5,358 bases of DNA, taken from contig NCJR01000156.1 in NCBI GenBank assembly GCA_002282555.1, positions 1 through 5,358 on the forward strand, in the 5' to 3' direction. Position 1 is the first letter of the stretch. Every line of letters starts with the position of its first letter. The translations under genes were made by a program, and so were the position numbers. This document shows positions 1-5,358 of this stretch, in pieces. The stretch is from Rhodobacterales bacterium 34-62-10. Its GTDB lineage: Bacteria; Pseudomonadota; Alphaproteobacteria; Rhodobacterales; Rhodobacteraceae. The notes under the pieces were generated by a model that saw nothing but the letters and a program-made list of their open reading frames with translations, searched no databases and was not told where the DNA came from.

Positions 1-585
1 CGCGCGGCCTATTACGTGCGCCACCGCCTGCACCGCCTGCCGGATTCCCCCGAAAAGATCGCGCGCGGCATCTTTGCCGGGGTGTTCACCACCTTCACGC
101 CGTTCTACGGGTTGCATTTCATCACCGCCGCCATCATCGCCTTCGTGATGCGCGGCAATATCGTGGCCGCGCTGCTGGGCACCTTTTTCGGCAATCCGCT
201 GACCTATGTGCCCATCGGTGTGGTCGCGATGCAGACCGGCTATTTCCTGCTGGGCGAGCCGCCCGCGACCGAAGACCACCTGTCGCGGTCACTGGGGGGC
301 AAGTTCGTGGATGCGGGCGACGCGCTCAAGGACAATGCCATGGCCCTGTTCACCGGACAGCCGACCGATTGGCACAGCCTCAAGATCTTTTATGACGAGG
401 TGTTCTTTCCCTATCTGATCGGCGGGATCATTCCGGGCATCATCGCGGGGGCAATCTGTTACATCATCAGCGTACCCTTGATCCGCGCCTATCAGAAACG
501 CCGCAGCGGTGCGATCAAGGCAAAGATTGCCACGCTGAAAGCCAAGGCCAAGCGCACCGCCGAGGCGCGCCACAAAACCGACTGA
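1..585 (+). CDS. DUF2062 family membrane protein, 5' end outside the window
   Basis: The frame is open from the first base, and the residues before the GTG at position 16 (RAAYY, then VRHRLHRLPDSP) read as continuous family sequence. I therefore treat the gene as partial rather than starting at 16. The visible part has 194 residues. The conserved core carries the phrase ARGIFAGVFTTFTPFYGLHF at about residues 21-40 and RGN...GTFFGNPLT at about 51-68, both hallmarks of DUF2062 proteins. Hydrophobic segments lie at about residues 22-50, 52-84 and 136-162. The C-terminus (about 161-194) is a lysine/arginine-rich, probably cytoplasmic tail with a helical, alanine-rich look. The molecular function of the family is not established and I do not assign one. 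It ends 18 bases before the preferred pdxJ start and probably shares its transcript. Family assignment is fairly sure; the true start cannot be seen. Confidence 0.85.
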   Translation, partial: RAAYYVRHRLHRLPDSPEKIARGIFAGVFTTFTPFYGLHFITAAIIAFVMRGNIVAALLGTFFGNPLTYVPIGVVAMQTGYFLLGEPPATEDHLSRSLGGKFVDAGDALKDNAMALFTGQPTDWHSLKIFYDEVFFPYLIGGIIPGIIAGAICYIISVPLIRAYQKRRSGAIKAKIATLKAKAKRTAEARHKTD

Positions 586-588
586 CCC

Positions 589-595
589 GAAAGGA
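589..595 (+). promoter_or_regulatory. Ribosome binding site that decides the pdxJ start
   Basis: GAAAGGA sits here, with AAGGA ending 8 bases before the ATG at 604. The earlier in-frame ATG at 595 overlaps this motif and so would have no usable spacer. This favours 604 as the start of pdxJ. Confidence 0.6.
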
Positions 596-603
596 TGATT
601 GCG

Positions 604-1365
604 ATGAAGCCCCTTGGAAAGCTGCGTCTTGGCGTGAACATCGACCATGTGGCCACCGTGCGCAACGCGCGCGGCGGGGCCTATCCCGATCCGCTGCGCG
701 CCGCAAAACTGGCCGAGGAAGCAGGCGCCGACGGCATCACCGCGCATCTGCGCGAAGACCGCCGCCACATCTCGGACGCCGATATCGAAGGTCTGATGCA
801 GGTCCTCAGCGTGCCCCTCAACTTCGAAATGGCCGCCACCGAGGAGATGCAGCGCATCGCCCTGCGCCACAAACCCCACGCCGTCTGCATCGTCCCCGAA
901 AAGCGCGAGGAACGCACGACCGAAGGCGGGCTCGAGGTCGCGCGCGAAGAAAACCGCCTCGCCGGTTACATCGCCCCCCTGCGCGAAGCAGGCTGTCGCG
1001 TGTCCATCTTCATCGCCGCCGATGCCCGCCAGATCGAGGCCGCCCACCGCATCGGCGCGGAAGTGATCGAACTGCACACCGGCGCCTATTGCGATGCCCA
1101 TGCCGAAGGCCACCTTGACGCCCGCGACGCCGAACTGGAACGCCTGCGCGAAATGTCGGCCTATGCCCATTCCTTGGGCCTCGAGGTGCATGCGGGCCAC
1201 GGCCTGAACTACGAGACCGTCGCCGCCGTCGCCGCCTTCCCCGAGGTGATGGAGCTGAACATCGGCCATTTCATCATCGGCGAGTCGATCTTTCGCGGGC
1301 TGGTCCCCGCCATCCACGAAATGCGCCGCCTGATGGACGCGGCCCGCGCCCCCGCGCAGGTCTGA
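604..1365 (+). CDS. pdxJ: Pyridoxine 5'-phosphate synthase PdxJ
   Basis: Catalyses the last ring-closing step of the DXP-dependent vitamin B6 pathway: 3-amino-2-oxopropyl phosphate plus 1-deoxy-D-xylulose 5-phosphate gives pyridoxine 5'-phosphate, in the cytoplasm. From the ATG at 604 the protein has 253 residues, close to the usual 240-260 of this TIM-barrel family. Family landmarks visible in order: [11 protein letters not shown] (residues 10-20, phosphate and substrate binding), [10 protein letters not shown] (47-56, with the active-site His48), NFEMA (73-77, catalytic Glu75), ELHTG (156-160), HAGHGLNY (196-203), ELNIGH (217-222) and GESIFRG (226-232). An alternative ATG at 595 adds three residues but lacks a spaced ribosome binding site. 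The next gene starts only a few bases downstream. pdxJ is near acpS in many bacteria; here one extra gene separates them. Nothing appears truncated or missing. Confidence 0.97.
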   Translation: MKPLGKLRLGVNIDHVATVRNARGGAYPDPLRAAKLAEEAGADGITAHLREDRRHISDADIEGLMQVLSVPLNFEMAATEEMQRIALRHKPHAVCIVPEKREERTTEGGLEVAREENRLAGYIAPLREAGCRVSIFIAADARQIEAAHRIGAEVIELHTGAYCDAHAEGHLDARDAELERLREMSAYAHSLGLEVHAGHGLNYETVAAVAAFPEVMELNIGHFIIGESIFRGLVPAIHEMRRLMDAARAPAQV

Positions 1366-1384
1366 CAGCTTGGCGCGGCAGCGC

Positions 1385-2863
1385 ATGACCCTGTGGCAGC
1401 GCGGCACCGTGATTGTGGCGCTGACCCTCGCGCTGCTCTCGGTGTGGCAACTGGAATCTGCCCGCGGCGGCCTGACCCTGCAAACCCTCACCGCGGCTGA
1501 AACCCCCGTCACCCGCGCCGCCTTGCCAGATGCCGACGGCCCCGTGGTCATCGTCGCCCATGGTTTCGCCGGATCGCGCCAGATGATGCAGGGCTATGCG
1601 CTTCCACTGGCGCATGCCGGCTACCGCGTCTGGTCCTTCGATTTCCACGGCCATGGCCGCAATCCGCAACCCATGACGGGTGACGTGACGGTGATCGAGG
1701 GCACGACGATGCGGCTGGTGGATCAAACCCTCGCCGTGGTCAGTGCCGCGCGTCAGGCCGAAGGCTGGACCGGCCCCGTCGCCCTGCTCGGTCACTCCAT
1801 GGCGACCGACATCATCATCCGTGCGGCAGCCGCAGACGCAGGGATCGGCCCCATCGTGGCCATCTCCGCCTTCTCTCAGGCGGTCACCCCGGATTTCCCC
1901 GCCGACATGCTGCTGATCTCCGGTCAGGGCGAACCACCCCTGCGCGACTTCGCCCTCTCCGCACTGCACATGCTCGACCCCGCCGCGCAGGAAGGCGACA
2001 CCGTCACCACCGAAACGGTCCGCCGCGCCGCCATCGTCGCCCCCGGCGTGGAACATGTGGGTGTTCTGTTCAGCCAGACCGGGCAGGCCGCCGCGCTCGA
2101 CTGGCTCGACACCACCTATAACCGCGACAGCACCGTCACTCCGCCCGCCACAGGCGCATGGCTGGCCACGCTCCTCGCCGCAATCGTGGCCCTCTCATGG
2201 CCGCTCTCTCGCCTCTTGCCAAAAACCGCGCCAATCCTCACCCCGCTCAGCGCAAAGCAATTCACACTCGCGCTGCTGCTGCCCATGCTCGCGGCCCCGC
2301 TGATCGCGGTGGCCTTGGGGATCCAAACCCTGCCCGTGCTGGTCGCCGATCATCTGGCGGTGCATCTGGCCATCTACGGCGCGCTGCAACTGGCACTCCT
2401 GTGGCGCTTTGGCCTGCGCCCGGGTCCGCTCGCGCCGCTCGCCACACTCGCCCTCATCCTCTGGGGGCTGGCCCTGTTCGGCACGGCCCTTGACCGCTAC
2501 GGCGCGAATTACTGGCCCACCCCGGAACGCCTCTGGATCATCGCCGCCCTCAGCCTGGGTGCCATACCCTTCATGCTGGGTGATGCGCTGATCAGCGGGG
2601 CAGGGCGCGGCACATGGGCGCGCCGCATCCTCGCGCGGCTCGGATTCCTCGCCTCACTGGGCATCGCCGTGGCCCTGAACCCATCCGAGCTGTTCTTTCT
2701 GGCCCTGATCGCCCCTGTGATCCTGCTCTTCTATGTGATTTACGGGCTGATGGGCCGCTGGGTGGCGCAGCGCAGCGGGGCCACCGCCGCCGGTCTGGGT
2801 CTGGGGCTGGCGCTGGCCTGGGCCCTGGGCGTCAGCTTTCCGCTGTTCAGCGCCACAGGCTAA
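1385..2863 (+). CDS. Membrane-anchored alpha/beta-hydrolase fused to a polytopic membrane domain
   Basis: No gene name recognised. From the ATG at 1385 the protein has 492 residues. Residues 7-22 form a hydrophobic anchor. Residues about 52-245 look like an alpha/beta-hydrolase: VVIVAHGFAGS (54-64) with the oxyanion-hole HG, FDFHGHGRN (85-93), the nucleophile elbow GHSMA (136-140, Ser138), LLISGQGEPP (176-185) where Glu183 sits at the usual acid position, and VEHVGVLFS (222-230) with His224 as likely catalytic base. About eight hydrophobic segments follow (near 258-278, 293-316, 319-341, 347-367, 384-403, 419-432, 435-457, 466-489). Arginine/lysine-rich loops at 276-291, 341-345, 408-418 and 458-463 predict that the hydrolase faces the periplasm. 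Substrate unknown; esterase, lipase-like or peptidase activity are all possible. The start is uncertain: an in-frame TTG at 1370 adds five residues and has AGG 9 bases upstream, while ATG 1385 has no clear ribosome binding site. It sits between pdxJ and acpS, probably in the same transcript. Confidence 0.85.
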   Translation: MTLWQRGTVIVALTLALLSVWQLESARGGLTLQTLTAAETPVTRAALPDADGPVVIVAHGFAGSRQMMQGYALPLAHAGYRVWSFDFHGHGRNPQPMTGDVTVIEGTTMRLVDQTLAVVSAARQAEGWTGPVALLGHSMATDIIIRAAAADAGIGPIVAISAFSQAVTPDFPADMLLISGQGEPPLRDFALSALHMLDPAAQEGDTVTTETVRRAAIVAPGVEHVGVLFSQTGQAAALDWLDTTYNRDSTVTPPATGAWLATLLAAIVALSWPLSRLLPKTAPILTPLSAKQFTLALLLPMLAAPLIAVALGIQTLPVLVADHLAVHLAIYGALQLALLWRFGLRPGPLAPLATLALILWGLALFGTALDRYGANYWPTPERLWIIAALSLGAIPFMLGDALISGAGRGTWARRILARLGFLASLGIAVALNPSELFFLALIAPVILLFYVIYGLMGRWVAQRSGATAAGLGLGLALAWALGVSFPLFSATG

Positions 2864-2864
2864 C

Positions 2865-2870
2865 GGGGGA
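2865..2870 (+). promoter_or_regulatory. Ribosome binding site of acpS
   Basis: GGGGGA begins one base after the TAA of the preceding gene and ends 8 bases before the acpS ATG at 2879. It supports that start. Confidence 0.5.
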
Positions 2871-2878
2871 ACAACAGG

Positions 2879-3340
2879 ATGATCCTTGGCATCGGCACCG
2901 ACCTTGCGAATATCGACCGCATCGCCGCCACGCTGGACCGCTTCGGCGACCGTTTCCGCAACCGCGTCTTCACCCCCATCGAACAGGCCAAGGCGGAACG
3001 CCGCCACGATGTGGCCGGCACCTATGCCAAACGCTGGGCCGCCAAGGAAGCCTGCTCCAAGGCGCTGGGCACCGGCCTGCGCATGGGCATCAGTTGGCGG
3101 GACATGGCGGTCACCAACCTGCGCAGCGGCCAGCCGCAGATGCAGGTGACAGGCTGGGCCGCCGAACGCCTTGCCGCCATGACCCCACCGGGGCATGAGG
3201 CGGTGATCCACGTCACCCTGACCGACGATCACCCCTGGGCGCAGGCTTTCGTGGTGATCGAGGCCCGCCCCATCCCGAAAACCACCGATGACGCGCCAAA
3301 TGGCATGTCAGAGGGTGGCGGGACGCCCGGCTTGGCTTGA
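2879..3340 (+). CDS. acpS: Holo-acyl-carrier-protein synthase AcpS
   Basis: Transfers the 4'-phosphopantetheine arm from coenzyme A to a serine of apo acyl carrier protein, activating it for fatty acid synthesis; cytoplasmic, normally a trimer with magnesium. The protein has 153 residues. The start fits family sequence exactly: [15 protein letters not shown], with Asp8 as the magnesium ligand. RVFTPIEQ (29-36) matches the family's F-T-x-x-E element. [14 protein letters not shown] (53-66) is the signature helix, with Glu57 as the second magnesium ligand and Lys61 nearby. The C-terminal strands end near residue 130 ([10 protein letters not shown]). About 23 further polar, Gly/Pro/Thr-rich residues follow, making the protein somewhat longer than the usual 120-140. 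It starts 15 bases after the hydrolase gene and is followed by a 57-base gap before lepB. Confidence 0.95.
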   Translation: MILGIGTDLANIDRIAATLDRFGDRFRNRVFTPIEQAKAERRHDVAGTYAKRWAAKEACSKALGTGLRMGISWRDMAVTNLRSGQPQMQVTGWAAERLAAMTPPGHEAVIHVTLTDDHPWAQAFVVIEARPIPKTTDDAPNGMSEGGGTPGLA

Positions 3341-3365
3341 CTCGGACCCGCCCGCCCCTCATGTA
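3337..3365 (+). promoter_or_regulatory. Possible weak promoter ahead of lepB
   Basis: TTGACT at 3337-3342 matches five of six bases of the sigma70-type -35 consensus and overlaps the acpS stop codon. At a 17-base spacing lies CATGTA (3360-3365), a poor -10 match. It is offered only because this 57-base gap is the longest in the window and the natural place for an internal promoter. It may well be chance. Confidence 0.2.
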
Positions 3366-3383
3366 GCCCACACCCGCCCGAGC

Positions 3384-3388
3384 AGGAG
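3384..3388 (+). promoter_or_regulatory. Ribosome binding site of lepB
   Basis: AGGAG, the clearest Shine-Dalgarno sequence in the window, ends 9 bases before the lepB ATG at 3398 and fixes that start. Confidence 0.7.
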
Positions 3389-3397
3389 CACGACCCT

Positions 3398-4234
3398 ATG
3401 GCCACCGACGCCAAAAAAGGCAATTCCATCATCGAGACGATCAAGACCGTCGTCTACGCCCTGCTGATCGCGGGCATCTTCCGCACGTTGTTCTTTCAGC
3501 CGTTCTGGATTCCCTCCGGTTCGATGAAGGAAACGCTGCTGATCGGCGATTTCCTTTTCGTCAACAAGATGACCTATGGCTATTCCTTCGCCTCCTGCCC
3601 GACGATCCGTATCCCTGTCGTGGGCCTGAACATCGACGCCAAGGATATCTGCGGCTTTGTCGGCGGCGACAACACGCGCCTCTTTGCAGGCGAGCCGGAA
3701 CGCGGCGATGTGGTCGTGTTCCGCCACCCGGTCAACGGTCAGGATTACATCAAACGGCTTGTCGGCCTGCCCGGTGAAACCGTGCAGGTGATCGGTGGCG
3801 TCCTGCATATCAACAATCAGCCTGTGCAACTGGAAGATGACGGCAGCTTCGAGGAAGTGATGACCGCGCAAGGCCCGCAACGCCTGCGCCCGCGCTGCGA
3901 AAACGGCCCCGTCGGGGAAGGCGGCGTCTGCATCAAGTCGCGTCAGATCGAAACCCTTCCGGGGGGGCGCAGCCACGCGGTGCTGAACATCGCTCGCCAA
4001 AGCTCGGATGACACGCCGCTCTATACCGTCCCCGCAGGGCATTACTTCTTCATGGGTGACAACCGCGACAACTCCACCGACAGCCGGGTGCCGCAACAGG
4101 CGGGCGGGGTGGGTTTCGTGCCTTACGAAAACCTGATCGGCCGCGCGGATCGCATCATGTTCTCCTCGTCAGGCACCTCGATGCTCGCCTTCTGGACATG
4201 GCGCAGCGACCGCTACTTCAAGGGGATCGAGTGA
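3398..4234 (+). CDS. lepB: Signal peptidase I LepB
   Basis: Cleaves signal peptides from exported preproteins at the outer face of the inner membrane. The protein has 278 residues. A short cytoplasmic N-terminus is followed by a single membrane helix at about 13-33. The S26 family boxes are all present: PSGSM (39-43) with nucleophile Ser42, RGDVVVF (102-108), [12 protein letters not shown] (116-127) with the general base Lys119, and [11 protein letters not shown] (220-230). The catalytic domain is periplasmic. Two stretches enlarge it: about 60-100, containing Cys67 and Cys85, and about 145-205, containing Cys167 and Cys178. These four cysteines could form two disulfides, but that is inference. 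The C-terminus shows no second strong membrane helix. A good ribosome binding site supports the ATG. The stop codon overlaps the rnc start by four bases, which points to coupled translation. Confidence 0.97.
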   Translation: MATDAKKGNSIIETIKTVVYALLIAGIFRTLFFQPFWIPSGSMKETLLIGDFLFVNKMTYGYSFASCPTIRIPVVGLNIDAKDICGFVGGDNTRLFAGEPERGDVVVFRHPVNGQDYIKRLVGLPGETVQVIGGVLHINNQPVQLEDDGSFEEVMTAQGPQRLRPRCENGPVGEGGVCIKSRQIETLPGGRSHAVLNIARQSSDDTPLYTVPAGHYFFMGDNRDNSTDSRVPQQAGGVGFVPYENLIGRADRIMFSSSGTSMLAFWTWRSDRYFKGIE

Positions 4235-4914
4235 GGCTGTCGGCAGAATTGAAGGCCCTCGAGGGGCGCATCGGGCACCACTTCAAGCAGCCTGAACTGC
4301 TGTTGCGCGCGGTGACCCACTCCTCCATGTCCTCGGCCACGCGCGACGACAACCAAAGGCTGGAGTTTCTGGGCGACCGCGTGCTGGGCCTTGTCATGGC
4401 CGAGGCGCTTTTGTCCCACGACCCCGCCGCGACCGAGGGCCAGCTTGCCCCGCGCTACAACGCGCTGGTCCGCAAGGAAGCCTGCGCTGATGTGGCGCGC
4501 GATATCGACCTGGGCGACGTGCTGAAACTGGGCCGCTCCGAGATGATCTCGGGCGGGCGGCGCAAACTGGCGCTTTTGGGCGACGCGATGGAGGCCTTGA
4601 TCGCGGCGGTCTATCTGGACGCCGGGTTTGACGCGTCCCGCGCCCTGATCCTGCGGCTTTGGGGCGACCGGATCACCGCCGTCGAAGATGACGCCCGCGA
4701 TGCCAAGACCGCATTGCAGGAATGGGCGCAGGCACGTGGCCTGCCACCCCCCCGCTATATCGAGTTGAAACGGTCCGGGCCCGATCATGCCCCGGTTTTC
4801 ACAATGTCGGCCCAGCTTGAAAACGGCGAGGCGGAAGCCGCCACCGCCGGATCAAAGCGGCAGGCGGAACAGGCAGCGGCCAAAGCCCTGCTGGACAGAT
4901 TGGAGAGCGCATGA
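4231..4914 (+). CDS. rnc: Ribonuclease III
   Basis: Double-strand-specific endoribonuclease that processes the rRNA precursor and structured mRNAs; works as a homodimer with magnesium. From the GTG at 4231 the protein has 227 residues, typical for the family. The nuclease domain spans about 5-150, with the signature [12 protein letters not shown] (41-52) and [14 protein letters not shown] (117-130). Glu45, Asp49, Asp118 and Glu121 match the catalytic acidic residues. The double-stranded-RNA-binding domain covers about 157-225 and ends in the usual [16 protein letters not shown] chose GTG 4231 because it forms a GTGA overlap with the lepB stop, has AGGGGA at 4221-4226, and begins where the family alignment does. 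An in-frame ATG at 4198 would add 11 unrelated residues read from inside lepB. The position equivalent to E. coli Glu38 is Gln42. The stop overlaps the era start. Confidence 0.97.
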   Translation: MRLSAELKALEGRIGHHFKQPELLLRAVTHSSMSSATRDDNQRLEFLGDRVLGLVMAEALLSHDPAATEGQLAPRYNALVRKEACADVARDIDLGDVLKLGRSEMISGGRRKLALLGDAMEALIAAVYLDAGFDASRALILRLWGDRITAVEDDARDAKTALQEWAQARGLPPPRYIELKRSGPDHAPVFTMSAQLENGEAEAATAGSKRQAEQAAAKALLDRLESA

Positions 4915-5358
4915 CACGCGCAGGTTTTGTGGCCCTGATCGGCGAGCCGAACGCAGGGAAATCAACGCTTCTGAACAAGATGGTGGGGGCCAAGGTCTCG
5001 ATCGTCACCCACAAGGTGCAAACCACCCGCGCCCGCATCCGCGGTGTCGCAATGGAAGGCGACGCGCAGATCGTCTTCGTCGACACACCCGGCCTTTTTG
5101 CCCCCAAACGCCGGCTTGACCGCGCCATGGTCGCAGCCGCGTGGGGCGGTGCAGCGGATGCCGATATCGTCGTGTTGTTGGTCGAAGCGCATCGCGGCGT
5201 CACCGACGGGGTGCAGAAAATTCTGGCCGGGTTGGAAGGTATCGGCAAAAGCCGCCCCGTGGCGCTGGCCATCAACAAGATCGACCGCGTGCAATCCGAA
5301 GTGCTCTTGGGCCTGACAAAAGACCTCAATGACCGCTTCCCCTTCGTGGAAACCTTCA
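4911..5358 (+). CDS. era: GTPase Era, 3' end outside the window
   Basis: Ribosome-associated GTPase that binds near the 3' end of 16S rRNA and is needed for maturation of the small subunit. The first 149 residues are visible, about half of the usual 300, and the frame runs off the window end. The GTPase elements appear in order: P-loop GEPNAGKST (11-19), the Era switch-I sequence [11 protein letters not shown] (35-45), DTPG (58-61) and NKID (122-125). The C-terminal KH RNA-binding domain is beyond the window. The ATG overlaps the rnc stop as ATGA, and GGAG at 4902-4905 lies 5 bases upstream. rnc-era pairing is widespread in bacteria and both products act on rRNA. Confidence 0.96.
   Translation, partial: MTRAGFVALIGEPNAGKSTLLNKMVGAKVSIVTHKVQTTRARIRGVAMEGDAQIVFVDTPGLFAPKRRLDRAMVAAAWGGAADADIVVLLVEAHRGVTDGVQKILAGLEGIGKSRPVALAINKIDRVQSEVLLGLTKDLNDRFPFVETF

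Noticed and set aside
289..1551. Long antisense open frame of 420 codons opposite the DUF2062 gene, pdxJ and the hydrolase start
   Set aside because: It spans three genes on the opposite strand, has no family motifs, and is rich in Gly/Ala/His/Asp, the usual result of reading GC-rich codons backwards.
1274..2056. Antisense open frame of 260 codons opposite the hydrolase domain
   Set aside because: Low-complexity composition and full overlap with a well-supported + strand gene; no recognisable domain.
2614..3198. + strand open frame of 194 codons overlapping the hydrolase end and acpS
   Set aside because: It is out of frame with two well-supported genes, and its Arg/Pro/His-rich composition is typical of a frame-shifted reading.
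3319..3345. Possible terminator hairpin around the acpS stop
   Set aside because: The best stem (CGGG/CCCG with a 3-base loop) is only four pairs and has no following T run.
3346..3380. Nine-base direct repeat ACCCGCCCG at 3346-3354 and 3372-3380 in the acpS-lepB gap
   Set aside because: It is low-complexity C/G sequence with only two copies; no regulator site is recognised and chance is likely.
3359..4096. Antisense open frame of 245 codons opposite lepB
   Set aside because: It covers the conserved catalytic region of lepB and shows no domain of its own; a GC-driven shadow.
4198..4230. Earlier ATG start for rnc
   Set aside because: It would add 11 residues encoded within lepB that do not resemble the RNase III N-terminus; the GTG at 4231 has the overlap and ribosome binding site expected.
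4256..4265. Perfect 10-base palindrome CCCTCGAGGG early in rnc
   Set aside because: It has no loop, so it is a poor hairpin, and lies in conserved coding sequence; a chance palindrome in GC-rich DNA is sufficient explanation.

Overview
The window is a GC-rich, gene-dense stretch with every supported gene on the + strand. It reads as one housekeeping cluster of an alphaproteobacterium, most likely of the Rhodobacterales/Roseobacter group. That placement rests on the gene order (DUF2062 protein, pdxJ, acpS, lepB, rnc, era), on the form of LepB with its cysteine-containing insert, and on general protein character. It is inference from memory of these families, not a database result.

Layout: (1) 1-585, the 3' part of a small DUF2062 membrane protein whose start lies upstream of the window. 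(2) 604-1365, pdxJ, pyridoxine 5'-phosphate synthase (vitamin B6). (3) 1385-2863, an unusual fusion of an alpha/beta-hydrolase domain to about eight C-terminal membrane helices. (4) 2879-3340, acpS, holo-acyl-carrier-protein synthase. (5) 3341-3397, a 57-base gap, the longest without a gene in the window. (6) 3398-4234, lepB, signal peptidase I. (7) 4231-4914, rnc, ribonuclease III. (8) 4911 to the window end, era, a ribosome-assembly GTPase cut off inside its GTPase domain.

The genes are tightly packed: gaps of about 4 to 57 bases, and 4-base stop/start overlaps at lepB-rnc (GTGA) and rnc-era (ATGA). No convincing terminator is seen, so much or all of the window could be one transcript. The cluster links cofactor supply (PdxJ), activation of the fatty-acid carrier protein (AcpS), processing of exported proteins (LepB) and rRNA/ribosome maturation (RNase III, Era). 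In Escherichia coli the same genes run lepB-rnc-era-recO-pdxJ-acpS, so this window holds the same set in permuted order.

I see no RNA gene, mobile element, CRISPR array or sign of a defence or other novel system. The one gene outside the standard set is the hydrolase/membrane fusion between pdxJ and acpS, which is the best candidate here for new biology.
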